A stretch of DNA of 64,000 nucleotides from Syntrophomonas sp. DTU019 (GTDB taxonomy: Bacteria; Bacillota; Syntrophomonadia; Syntrophomonadales; Syntrophomonadaceae), in NCBI GenBank assembly GCA_913757435.1, contig CAJYDM010000003.1, positions 62,001 through 126,000 of the forward strand. The letters run 5' to 3'. This document shows positions 7,516 to 16,569 of this stretch, piece after piece. A program made the position numbers and the translations under genes. Every line of letters begins with the position of its first letter. The first letter of the stretch is position 1. The notes under the pieces were generated by a model. That model searched no databases. It saw only the letters and a list, made by a program, of their open reading frames with translations, and was not told the origin of the DNA.

Positions 7516-8082
7516 ATGAATAAAAAACACCCTACCTTGGGATGCTGCGGTTTGGATTGCGGTTTGTGCCCCAGGTTTTACACCAACGGGTCTTCCAGGT
7601 GCCCGGGCTGCTGCGGAGAAGGTTTTTTTGACAATCACCCCACCTGTCCATTTGTCACCTGTTGTTTTAAAAAGAAGGGACTGGAAGTGTGCGCTCAGTG
7701 TGATGAATACCCTTGTGCAAAGTCCAAAAAAGAGACCGGCCTGAGAGACTCGTTCATAACTCACCGAAAAGTGCTCCATAACCTGGCGGTCATTCGGGAA
7801 TCCGGCCTCGAACCGTTTATGGAACAGCAGGCCCAGCGCATTGCCATATTGGAGAACATGCTGGAACAATATGATGATGGCAAGAGCAAAAGCTATTATT
7901 GTATAGCGACTGCCCTACTGTCTATCGATGGCCTGACTCAATCCATGCAAAGTGCAGAACAGGAGATAAATAGAACATCTATAGACCAAAACGAAATCAA
8001 AGCGAAAGCCAAAATCTTAAGACGATTCCTTGAGGATACTGCTCGAGGTGAAAATGCAGAATTGAAACTAAGAAAGGCATAA
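7516..8082 (+). CDS. DUF3795 cysteine-rich protein
   Basis: The 188-residue cytoplasmic protein has an N-terminal cysteine-rich module typical of DUF3795: CGLDCGLCP, CPGCCGEG, CPFVTCC and CAQCDEYPCAK within the first 75 residues. These suggest zinc or Fe-S binding. The rest is helical and polar. The ATG at 7516 has GAGG nine bases upstream inside the leader switch described above. A second DUF3795 gene lies at 9231 and a DUF169 gene between them, so the three may serve one process. No biochemical role is established for this family that I can rely on. Confidence 0.8.
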   Translation: MNKKHPTLGCCGLDCGLCPRFYTNGSSRCPGCCGEGFFDNHPTCPFVTCCFKKKGLEVCAQCDEYPCAKSKKETGLRDSFITHRKVLHNLAVIRESGLEPFMEQQAQRIAILENMLEQYDDGKSKSYYCIATALLSIDGLTQSMQSAEQEINRTSIDQNEIKAKAKILRRFLEDTARGENAELKLRKA

Positions 8083-8100
8083 ATACCACATTTCCTATCG

Positions 8101-8137
8101 CAGGCCTTCCACTAATGTTGGAGAGGCCTGATTGTTT
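8101..8137 (+). terminator. rho-independent terminator after the DUF3795 gene
   Basis: CAGGCCT (8101-8107) pairs with AGGCCTG (8124-8130), with an inner UCC/GGA extension, followed by ATTGTTTCT. It separates the DUF3795 gene from leader copy B, so the downstream DUF169 gene should have its own transcription start or depend on readthrough. Confidence 0.7.
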
Positions 8138-8144
8138 CTAGTCT

Positions 8145-8272
8145 AGCCCTCATAAAGCGTTAGGGCTGCATCTCTACATGATGTAGAGCCACAGCCCCTC
8201 AAATGTGGATAATTCGTACCAGGAGACGCAACCGGGCTACAACTCCCTGCTGGCTCCTATAAATATTCTAAC
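8145..8272 (+). promoter_or_regulatory. structured 5' leader, copy B
   Basis: P1 is GGGCUG/CAGCCC (8163-8168 with 8192-8197), capped by CUCUACA/UGUAGAG (8172-8178 with 8182-8188). The outer A-U pair of that capping stem in copy A is C-G here, a compensatory change. P2 is AGGAG/CUCCU (8221-8225 with 8254-8258), nearly identical to copy A. The competitor AGCCCU (8145-8150) is also kept. P3 is lost or replaced by CCCCCAGAATTGCACTTTGC. It leads directly into the intact DUF169 gene. Confidence 0.6.
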
Positions 8273-8361
8273 CCCCAGAATTGCACTTTGCAACCAGGTG
8301 ATGTTTAATGGCCTTAATGGATTTGGATTGCTGCTTCTTGCGGCAAGATGGAGGTTTGTAT

Positions 8362-9084
8362 ATGCAAAGTAAGATAGCCCATGCCATAAAACTGAAAAAC
8401 CATCCTGTGGCTGTTTTCCGTTCAGATACTAAACCTGACGGGGCTCTGCAATTTAAGGAAGGCAAACGGGGTTGCGTTATTGCAATGTTAAATGCTGCAG
8501 CCAACGGCCGTACCGCCGTATTTGATGAAAAGACCACCACCTGCCTGGGCGGCAAGGTGGGGCTGGGTTTTAAGCGTTTCGAACTGGGTTTTATTGAGTA
8601 TTTCCTGTCAACCGGAGGTGCAGGGGGCAGGGAAGGGGAGTTCTACAAAAAGAATCCCCAGCTGGCAGCCCAATTCGCAACCGGTTTACCCCAGGTTTCG
8701 GGCAGCAAGACATATGTTGTTTTCAAGCCCATAGCCGAATTAGCTGAAGGCGAAATACCGGAAATTATCATTTTCCTGGCCAATGCCGATCAACTTTCAG
8801 CCTTGATGTGGTTTGCCAATTACGATACATCCACCCAGGACAATGTTAAGATCGACTTTGGGGCTGGCTGCCACCAATCGGTTCTATACGCCTTGGAACA
8901 AGCCGAAGCTGGAAGCCAAAAGTGTGTTATAGGATTGACTGATCCCTCGGCCCGAAAGTATATAAACAAAGACATCCTCTCCTTCAGCATCCCCTACAAA
9001 CGGTTTTTGGAGCTGGAAGAGCAAGTCGAAGCAAGCTTTTTGACTAAAGAAACCTGGTTGGGGATTGCAGAGCGCATAGAATAG
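8362..9084 (+). CDS. DUF169 family protein
   Basis: The soluble protein (about 240 residues) matches the DUF169 (COG2043) family. It has the N-terminal [13 protein letters not shown], the central GGKVGLGFK, and the late [12 protein letters not shown] and DPSARKYI segments. ATG 8362 has GGAGG seven bases upstream and gives the usual family N-terminus. An in-frame ATG at 8308 with AGGTGA upstream would add 18 residues and cannot be excluded. It is preceded by leader copy B and lies between two DUF3795 genes. Its last 44 codons are duplicated as the remnant at 4733-4867. The family has no function I can assert; the shared leader suggests it responds to the same signal as DUF3795. Confidence 0.8.
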   Translation: MQSKIAHAIKLKNHPVAVFRSDTKPDGALQFKEGKRGCVIAMLNAAANGRTAVFDEKTTTCLGGKVGLGFKRFELGFIEYFLSTGGAGGREGEFYKKNPQLAAQFATGLPQVSGSKTYVVFKPIAELAEGEIPEIIIFLANADQLSALMWFANYDTSTQDNVKIDFGAGCHQSVLYALEQAEAGSQKCVIGLTDPSARKYINKDILSFSIPYKRFLELEEQVEASFLTKETWLGIAERIE

Positions 9085-9230
9085 GCTCAGAGTTCAGTTG
9101 CCCCGAGGCTTATTATTGCGCTGTTCTTCGCCTTCATGTTTGTTAGGGCTTTCATTTTCCCTCTAGCGCAGGAGTAACAATATTAACCAACGAATATTGA
9201 TATGAATGTGATGAAAAGAGGTGTTTGAAG

Positions 9231-9677
9231 GTGGAATATAAAGATATATTGCAGCATATTGCTCCCTGTGGCCTTGATTGTATGAGATGTGCCGATTATG
9301 AACACGGGGAAATCAAACAATTGAGTTCAAGGCTTATTAAACTGCTCGGTAATTATGGCCCGGTAGCACGGATGAAAACGGAAGGCAAACCGGAATTTAA
9401 AGGTTACACTCAGTTTGAAGAAATCCTGACCGGTTTCGCCAATGCCTCGTGCAGCGGCTGCCGGGGTGAAAATGTTTTATGCCCGATTACCACTTGCTCC
9501 GCTAAAACCTGCTATAGAGAAAAAGGCGTTGACTTCTGCTTTCAATGTGATGAGTATCCCTGCGAAAAACAGTTCAGCGGTCGGTTACGGGATCGCTGGA
9601 GATACATAAATGATCGCATGAAGGAAATTGGAGCAACCGAATACTATTACGAGCAGCTTAAGTTACCTAGATATTGA
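9231..9677 (+). CDS. DUF3795-like cysteine-rich protein (second copy)
   Basis: The protein has about 148 residues, with CGLDCMRC near the N-terminus, CSGCRGENVLCPITTC in the middle and CFQCDEYPCEK late. This is the same pattern of cysteine pairs as the 7516 gene but with a longer spacer. It is divergent in sequence, so this is an old paralogue rather than a recent duplicate. GTG 9231 with AGAGG nine bases upstream is the preferred start; TTG 9225 is possible. No structured leader like copies A-C is seen in the 146 bp before it. Confidence 0.75.
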   Translation: MEYKDILQHIAPCGLDCMRCADYEHGEIKQLSSRLIKLLGNYGPVARMKTEGKPEFKGYTQFEEILTGFANASCSGCRGENVLCPITTCSAKTCYREKGVDFCFQCDEYPCEKQFSGRLRDRWRYINDRMKEIGATEYYYEQLKLPRY

Positions 9678-9711
9678 GGTAAAGGAGCGAAAGTCTAGCC
9701 CAGGTATGGGA

Positions 9712-10743
9712 TTATTTTTTGGTCCTAAACTCCCGTAACCTGGAGCATTCCACCATACGATTCAGGGTCTGGAGGGTAAATACCTTACCGTTAGTGGCCA
9801 GCAGCATCTTCTTCATATCTTCCCGGCGCACTCCAAAACCCCTGCCCCCAATGCAGGCAATAACCTCAAACCCTGATTTGCCTTGTTTGATAAATGAGTT
9901 ACTCAGCTCGCTCAGATGTTGAATTCTGGTGACTTTATCACGCGCTGTCCCATCATCTTCGGTTATCTTGGCTTCGATTACAACTTGAGGATTGAATTCG
10001 CTTGGAATAATAAAATCAGGAGTCTGGTCGAAATCGGCTAGCTTTTCGGCCCGCTTGGTCTTTCTATAACTTATTCCCGCGTCTGTCAATGTTTCCTCTA
10101 TGGCCGCTTCCAGACTATCACCCACCAGATCAGAAACCGAATCACGATGACCCGCAAAGGGACGCCCCAGAAACCGTTCATATAATAGCATTGAATAAGG
10201 CACCCCAAGAACGGCCAGATTCTGCAAACCGAGTAGACCCGACCGGGTGTCGGCTTTGTCTAGTCTGTGCAGTTTAGTATCATCAGTTGCTGGTAAAGAA
10301 GAATTAATCAGCCGACAGGCGGATTCAATCATGGCGTTAATGCGCGGGATTGTGGTCTTGTTGTTCGATAGAGGCTTGGTGGGATTCAAGCGAATATTTC
10401 TATCCAGGGTACGGGCAAAACTCTGGCTGACCTCAACCCCGGTTCTTTGAGTCGTAATATAAGCCCATTCTGGAGGGGTAAACCCTAATATACTCCTAAT
10501 AACAATGACAACTAACGGGCATTCGGCAACCGCTTCTACAACAGCCACGGAACTGAAATCGGTAAATCCTTTGGTAGCCATTTTGAGCACTTCATAGCCT
10601 TTTTCAAAGGCAGAGAATTCTATAAAGCCATTGCCGCGGGGCATGGTCATGAAGTCGGATTCCAGCGAGGAAAATACCGCAGTTACACACTGGTCCATAT
10701 TTTCTACTAGTTCTTCAAGACTAGCTTCAAAAGGCAATTTCAT
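9712..10743 (-). CDS. restriction endonuclease-like protein (PD-(D/E)xK) paired with DNA methyltransferase
   Basis: This is the probable nuclease of a restriction-modification pair. The C-terminal third contains TPDFIIP (PD near residue 240) and VVIEAK (Glu and Lys near 255-257), fitting the PD-(D/E)xK core. The N-terminal ~200 residues are not recognisable and may recognise DNA. ATG 10743 has AAGGAG six bases upstream. The frame overlaps the 3' end of the upstream methyltransferase gene by 17 bp, indicating one operon. The recognition site cannot be inferred. A non-restriction role is possible but less likely given the partner. Confidence 0.7.
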   Translation of the reverse strand: MKLPFEASLEELVENMDQCVTAVFSSLESDFMTMPRGNGFIEFSAFEKGYEVLKMATKGFTDFSSVAVVEAVAECPLVVIVIRSILGFTPPEWAYITTQRTGVEVSQSFARTLDRNIRLNPTKPLSNNKTTIPRINAMIESACRLINSSLPATDDTKLHRLDKADTRSGLLGLQNLAVLGVPYSMLLYERFLGRPFAGHRDSVSDLVGDSLEAAIEETLTDAGISYRKTKRAEKLADFDQTPDFIIPSEFNPQVVIEAKITEDDGTARDKVTRIQHLSELSNSFIKQGKSGFEVIACIGGRGFGVRREDMKKMLLATNGKVFTLQTLNRMVECSRLREFRTKK

Positions 10744-12931
10744 GACATTCTCCTTCATAGGTTAATTCGGGCTCCAGAGTAATCCAGCTCTGTTTCTCTG
10801 GCACTGCCGCCACACTCAAAACGTAGTCTTTAATCGTCGCCCATTCTCCCAACCTTCTAGCTTGCGCTGCAATTCGGTCTATCTTGGTCATTGCATCCCA
10901 ATTCGCATTCCATTCGCTCCGCAATAACCATATGGATAGACGAATCAAGTGCCCGTAAGTGATACAGCGAATGTCGCCTTGAGAGTATTTAACCCCGCCC
11001 GCTTTTAGGCTCTTCAGATCTTGAAGAACCAGCTCAGCGATGGCTTCAGCGCTATCAACAATAGTTCTCCGTGACACAACACCGGTAGAGCGACAAACAA
11101 ACACCGTATCGGTGATTGATGAACCGGTGCCATTAATATGAATCGAGCCTCCCATTTCACCAGGGCAGGGAATCGAAGCGGTGCATACCAGACCTGCGTC
11201 CAATATGGCGGCCGCTATGGGATAATAGGCCCCTATATCATTGTGATGGTAGGTGAAAACCAGTGGTGAACCTGGCTTTAAGGCCTGGGCCATGTTGCAG
11301 AACACCTTGGACATACCACACAGAAAATGTTCGGCGCCGCGATCCATGGTGGTATTGCCGGTTAACTCGTCGATATCCCTGGTGGTAGGCCGTTGAAATC
11401 CTGGTATATCGATGCCCATCAGTTGACGCAGCCAAACATAGCAAAAATCCATGAGTTCAGCGTACTGCACATTGCCGAAGTAGGGGGGATCGGTAAATAC
11501 CGCATCCAATGAGTTGGGAGGCAGGGACAACTCAGTTGAACTGCCGCAATGCAGCTGAATCGTCCTATCCCGCTGTTGGTCGCGATTATCTTTGCCAGGC
11601 CCGATCCATTCTCCAGGGATAGGGACTCGAATCTTCTTGCCTTTAGCATGGTATATTTCAAAGGGGTGCTGGCAATAATCCTTGGCGCGGCGGTATTTAT
11701 CGATAATATTGGTCCAGCCGCCGCTGCCTACGTTGACGCCCCTTTTTTCATCTGCAATGCCCAACAAATTTGACTCGCACTGCATGAGCCCAACCGGAAA
11801 CCCATGGATAGAAAAGATGTCCAACGATTTGAGCGCCCGGGTATCATAACGACACAGCATATTCTGGTAGCGCAAAAGGTCAGACAGATTGGTAGCCAGG
11901 GCATTCTTTACTTCATCATCCGGCAGACTGGTTATCAAATCGCAGCTCAACACCAATCCCAATAGCTGGCGATGGTTGAACAGTTCACCATACCGATTAT
12001 ACCCCCAGCGGTGCAAACGGGTAGTTTCGTCACCGGGTGGAATTATATCGTCTGGTATATAAGAGTTTTTGGTTTTTAAAAATATCGCTGCTGCTTGTTC
12101 ATATCGAAGCTGGTCAGTTACATCAGGCTTCTTGAAGAATCGCCCTTGATGATTCGGCTTGCAATGGGGGCAATAATACTCGATGGCTACCATTCGGTGC
12201 TTTGGCGGGCCTTGAGAAGGTTGGGGATATTGATTATTTGATCCGCAATGGGAACAGGCACATTTGTTGCCTTTGGCCGGTCCTTGAACCTTCAAGGGTT
12301 CATGACATTGGGCACAATCGCCTGCTTCACTCTGGTCATCAACTTCATTTAATTGACCGCATTGGCTGCAGACAAGCACGTAAGATGGATGGCGGTTATT
12401 GGCCGCAATCAGATATCCTGGAAACAAATCGAATGATTCACCACAAACCTTGCAAGCCTGTGTTTTCACCCATAGAAAATATTTTACCGGTGCTTCATTG
12501 CCACAGATGGTACAAGTCGTCATGTAAAAGGACTCAATCTTTTTTTTGAGCTCAGTTAAAAAACTATCCGAGACCGATTGGTATTCTTCCATGTTGAGAG
12601 AAGCTAATTCTCTTTCCACAATCCAATAAGACATTGGATTGATGTCGCATCCAATGACGTCACACCCCAAGCGGTTGGCCTCAATTATTGGCGTTCCTCC
12701 CCCCATAAAAGGGTCGGCCACTGTAATGCCGTTCAACGCATTGGCCTGGTAAAATGAATCCTGCAGCTCACCTGAACCATACTCCGATAACAAAAGACCC
12801 CGGAACAGTGTCCCCGGGCGGCGCGCAAACCATTTATGAACTGCAATGACGGGGCGGTAATTCTGTTGTATCTGCTTCTCCCGCAAGGCCAGGTTGGCCA
12901 GGAAGGGAATGTCAAATCTCTTTTCTATCAC
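10727..12931 (-). CDS. DUF1156-type DNA methyltransferase (N6-adenine/N4-cytosine class) with inserted zinc ribbons
   Basis: SAM-dependent DNA amino-methyltransferase of about 734 residues. The N-terminus has the DUF1156-like HKWFARRPGTLFR. Motif I is DPFMGGGTP near residue 72. Catalytic motif IV is DPPYFGNVQY near residue 482. Between them, residues about 155-285 hold at least five CxxC pairs (CTICG, CKVCG, CSQCG, CAQCH, CSHCG) forming a run of zinc ribbons. The best start is GTG 12931 with GGAGG ten bases upstream; the frame continues 46 codons further upstream without a good ribosome site. It is cotranscribed with the overlapping endonuclease gene and probably protects host DNA. Confidence 0.85.
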   Translation of the reverse strand: MIEKRFDIPFLANLALREKQIQQNYRPVIAVHKWFARRPGTLFRGLLLSEYGSGELQDSFYQANALNGITVADPFMGGGTPIIEANRLGCDVIGCDINPMSYWIVERELASLNMEEYQSVSDSFLTELKKKIESFYMTTCTICGNEAPVKYFLWVKTQACKVCGESFDLFPGYLIAANNRHPSYVLVCSQCGQLNEVDDQSEAGDCAQCHEPLKVQGPAKGNKCACSHCGSNNQYPQPSQGPPKHRMVAIEYYCPHCKPNHQGRFFKKPDVTDQLRYEQAAAIFLKTKNSYIPDDIIPPGDETTRLHRWGYNRYGELFNHRQLLGLVLSCDLITSLPDDEVKNALATNLSDLLRYQNMLCRYDTRALKSLDIFSIHGFPVGLMQCESNLLGIADEKRGVNVGSGGWTNIIDKYRRAKDYCQHPFEIYHAKGKKIRVPIPGEWIGPGKDNRDQQRDRTIQLHCGSSTELSLPPNSLDAVFTDPPYFGNVQYAELMDFCYVWLRQLMGIDIPGFQRPTTRDIDELTGNTTMDRGAEHFLCGMSKVFCNMAQALKPGSPLVFTYHHNDIGAYYPIAAAILDAGLVCTASIPCPGEMGGSIHINGTGSSITDTVFVCRSTGVVSRRTIVDSAEAIAELVLQDLKSLKAGGVKYSQGDIRCITYGHLIRLSIWLLRSEWNANWDAMTKIDRIAAQARRLGEWATIKDYVLSVAAVPEKQSWITLEPELTYEGECHEIAF

Positions 12932-13333
12932 AAAGATAATGCCTCCAATACTAAGGATACCATTCTTCAAACCAGGGGTGGATTCCTTTAGTGATCGACA
13001 CAACAGGTGAGTGTGTGGAACCCTAGCACTAAGACCTTCAACCATAATCATCCTGGCGAATGTCATCAACGCCTAGGTCAAAGGGGCCGTGTCTAAAATG
13101 GGTTAATGGTTCTGATTCGAGTGGAAGTGGTGCAAATAAGAAACTGAGAAGCATTCAAAGTCAGAAACCTCGCCATAAATGAATAGGAACTGAAAAAGCC
13201 TCGGAAGAAAAAGGAAATGATATGTCATATATAGAAAAACATGGGTAAATATAGTTGAAATGTGTAAAAAAAGCATGGGACTGAAGTAAGATGACTCCAG
13301 ATATTGTTATGATATTTTAAGGGGGTATTAACC
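12932..13333. other. intergenic region between divergent RM and nuclease genes
   Basis: It must hold the divergent promoters of the methyltransferase (leftward) and the OLD-type gene (rightward). The right half is AT-rich and ends with AGGGGG before ATG 13334. TATGAT near 13308 may be a -10 element, but no clear -35 box is seen. I see no other feature. Confidence 0.4.
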
Positions 13334-15261
13334 ATGATGATTGAATCTGTAAGAATAGAGAACTTTAGGAGTTTTAAAGACGAGACCATAAACTTTGGTA
13401 CTTATACTTGTTTTGTTGGATCTAATGGCTCCGGCAAATCAACAGTTCTTAACGCTTTAAATGTTTTTTTAGACAGTACAAAGATAGTAAAACTGATCTG
13501 AGCAAACTCACACGAGAAGACTTTCATCATAAAGACGTGACCAAGCCTATAAAAATAACAGTCACTTTTGCCAATTTAACCGAAGCTGCAAAACAGGAGT
13601 TATCGGATTATGTTAGACAGGATAAGTTAGTTGTGTCATCCCTGGCAGAATATGATCCTACTACAGATAGTGCTGAAGTAAAACAATATGGAAATCGTAT
13701 CGGTTTAGAGGCTTTCAGATCCTTTTTTGAAAATGAAAAAGCTGGAGCTAAAGCTAATGACTTAAAAGAGATTTATACTACTCTAAAAAATGCCTACAAT
13801 GATTTACCAGCTCCAGGTACAAAACAAGCAATGATAGATGCATTACATAAATATGAAGCTGATCATCCTGAACAATGTAGTTTAATTCCAAGTGAAGATC
13901 AATTTTACGGCGTTAGCAGGGGTGTCAATAGATTAGCGAATCATGTACAATGGGTTTTTATTTCTGCCTCAAAAGATGCGACAGAAGAAACTGAAGAATC
14001 AAAGAATTCAGCTTTGGGTCAGCTATTAGCGAGAACCGTAAGATCCAAAGTCAATTTCTCAGAGAAGGTAAGAACACTAAAAAAGGAAACTCAATCTGAG
14101 TACCAAAAAATTCTGGATGCAGAGCAACATGTTTTGGACACAATATCTTCATCATTAAAAGAAAGGCTTGAATCCTGGGCACATCCTGGTATTACTGCTC
14201 AAATATTGTGGAAACAAGACCCTGAGAAATCGATTAAGGTTGAAGAACCTTGGGCTTATATTAGAATTGGTGAAAGGGGATTCGAAGGAGATTTAGCACG
14301 GTTTGGGCATGGTCTTCAACGATCTTATATGCTTGCATTACTTCAAGAATTGACGACTATATTTGATGAAACAGCTCCAACGTTAATCATGGGAATAGAA
14401 GAACCAGAAATATATCAACATCCTCCTCAAGCTAAACATCTTTCAGAAGTCCTAACCGATCTTTCGCAAAAAGGCTCTCAAATAATGATCTGTTCTCACA
14501 GTCCTTTATTCATACCAGGAGATAATTTTGAAGCTGTGAGAATTGTTAGAGAAACTGATGAACCGAGTAGGTCTTATATATCCCAGCTTTTGTATAAAGA
14601 ACTGGCTTTAAAGCTAGAATTATCCGGTGAAAAGCCATTGCGTGAAGAAGGAATATTAGCTAAGTTATATCCATCTTTAAATCCAATTATTAATGAATTG
14701 TTCTTCTGCAACAACTTAATTCTAGTAGAAGGAATAGAAGATGTTGCTTACATTTCTACGTACTTGATGCTTACAGGAAATAATGCGGAATTTAGAAGAC
14801 TAGGATGTCACATTGTTCCGATGGGAGGAAAGAGTTCTATTGTTAAGCCGCTGGCCATGGCAAAGTTATTAAATATTCCGGTTTTCGTGGTATTTGATGC
14901 TGATACAAATAAGGATCGACCAGACGAAATTGAAAAGCAAAAAAAGGACAATAGAATTATATTAAATCTATTAGGTTATACAAGTGAAAGCGAATGGCCA
15001 ACAGCTACAATAATAAAGCCAGATTTATATTTATGGAAAACAAATCTTACCGCGGCTATAGAAGCTGAACTAGGCAGTGACTGGAACACCTTTTTAAATG
15101 CATCATATTTACACTATGCTAATGCAGGCGGATTAAGAAAAAATCCCCTGGCTATCGCTAGGGCATTAAAACTAGCTTGGGAGAAAGGTTTGGTCTCAGA
15201 AAATCTTGTGAAGCTTTGTTCAGACCTTATTGCTCATTGTAAAAAACTCAAAAACCATTAA
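13334..15261 (+). pseudogene. OLD-family ATP-dependent endonuclease, frameshifted at a T7 run
   Basis: The 5' part (ATG 13334, RBS AGGGGG) encodes an ABC-type ATPase N-terminus with ENFRSFKDE and the P-loop GSNGSGKST, then stops at about 13500. From 13470 the +1-register frame continues as FFRQYKDSKTDLSKLTRE and runs to 15261. It includes GIEEPEIYQHP (Walker B-like) and a TOPRIM domain with LVEGIED near residue 463 and FDADTN near 522. Restoring one T in the run at 13464-13470 gives a continuous ~640-residue protein. This is a true mutation, phase variation or a sequence error. The gene is clearly more AT-rich than its neighbours, suggesting transfer. No UvrD-like GajB partner follows, so it is not a Gabija pair. 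Confidence 0.85.
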
Positions 15262-15323
15262 AGATAGACAATAATTGACTGTAACCACAAAGAGAAATTA
15301 CGAATATCAAAGCAGGTGATCCC

Positions 15324-16568
15324 ATGAAAATAATTCACACCTCAGACTGGCATCTAGGGCGTTCGCTGTTTGGACGCAAACGCTACGAGGAATTTGAAGC
15401 CTTTCTAAACTGGCTGGCTGATTACATAAAAGAAGAAGCAATCGATACCTTGCTCATATCAGGAGATATATTTGATAATATTGCTCCCAGCAATCGGGCC
15501 CAGGAACTGTATTACCGATTTCTGTGCCGGGTGGCGGATTCACCTTGCCGCCATGTGGTTGTTACCGGGGGCAATCATGATTCCCCCTCCTTTTTGAACG
15601 CACCCCGGGAAGTTCTTCGTTATCTCAATGTTCATGTGATTGGCTGCATCTCAGAAGCGATAGCTGATGAGGTTCTCGTCCTATCGGACAGGCAAGGGGA
15701 GCCGGAATTGATAGTATGCGCGGTTCCTTATCTGCGGGACCGGGACGTGCGCCGGGCCGAGGCCGGAGAAAGCTATGAGGAGAAAGGCCGCAAGCTGATT
15801 GAAGGGATTCGGATTCATTACAAGAGTGTTTGCGAGGAGGCCGAGCGGATCCGACATGAGCTTGGTATAGAGGTGCCGATCATAGCGATGGGGCATTTGT
15901 TTACTGCCGGCGGGCAGACCATTGATTCGGACGGGGTGCGCGATTTATATGTGGGTTCTCTGGCCCATGTTGAACGTGATATTTTCCCCCCCAGCATCAA
16001 TTATTTGGCCCTGGGCCATTTGCATGTGCCCCAAAAGGTTGCAGGGTGTGACTTTATGAGGTATTCCGGTTCTCCTATTCCCATGGGCTTTGGAGAGGCC
16101 GGACAGGAAAAGCTGCTCTGTCAGGTAGAATTTGACAACGGACAACCGTTTGTTACGGACATTCCAGTCCCTAGATTTCAGGAGATGGAAACCATAAAAG
16201 GGGATTGGGAGCAAATTGCCTCGCGACTGGAAGAGCTGAAGAGCAAGGATACCACCATTCTTATTGATATTGTCTATACCGGAGAACAGGTCGTGGGCGA
16301 TCTGCGCGATCGCCTGGATGAGCTTACCGCCCAGACCAAACTGGAGATTTTGAGGATCAAGAATGAGCGCATATTTGAACATGCCAAAATCAGCAGCATA
16401 GACGATGAAACCCTGGCTGACCTGAGCATTGATGAGGTTTTCAAACGCTGCCTGGATGCCAATGAAATACCGCTGGAGCAGCAAGAAGAGCTCATTAACA
16501 CCTACCGTGAGGCGGTTCTGCTGGTGCAAGAAGAGGGGGCCGGTTTGGAAGAGGAGGCGGGGGCTTAA
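15324..16568 (+). CDS. sbcD: exonuclease subunit SbcD (Mre11-type)
   Basis: The metallophosphoesterase subunit of the SbcCD double-strand exonuclease/hairpin endonuclease. The five metal-site motifs are visible: SDWHLG (residue 7), SGDIFDN (48), GGNHDSP (79), GHLF (190) and GHLHVPQ (232). The C-terminal third is the capping domain that contacts SbcC. ATG 15324 is preceded by AGGTGAT. The stop is one base before the sbcC start, so the two are translated together. It acts on hairpins, palindromes and blocked DNA ends. Confidence 0.95.
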   Translation: MKIIHTSDWHLGRSLFGRKRYEEFEAFLNWLADYIKEEAIDTLLISGDIFDNIAPSNRAQELYYRFLCRVADSPCRHVVVTGGNHDSPSFLNAPREVLRYLNVHVIGCISEAIADEVLVLSDRQGEPELIVCAVPYLRDRDVRRAEAGESYEEKGRKLIEGIRIHYKSVCEEAERIRHELGIEVPIIAMGHLFTAGGQTIDSDGVRDLYVGSLAHVERDIFPPSINYLALGHLHVPQKVAGCDFMRYSGSPIPMGFGEAGQEKLLCQVEFDNGQPFVTDIPVPRFQEMETIKGDWEQIASRLEELKSKDTTILIDIVYTGEQVVGDLRDRLDELTAQTKLEILRIKNERIFEHAKISSIDDETLADLSIDEVFKRCLDANEIPLEQQEELINTYREAVLLVQEEGAGLEEEAGA

Positions 16569-16569
16569 G

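Noticed and set aside
8221-8258. SAH or cobalamin riboswitch based on AGGAGACGC and GGCTCC words
   Set aside because: The surrounding conserved cores of either class are absent; the similarity is limited to short words.
13334-15261. Gabija defence system
   Set aside because: The OLD-type gene is followed by sbcD, and no UvrD-like GajB helicase is present.
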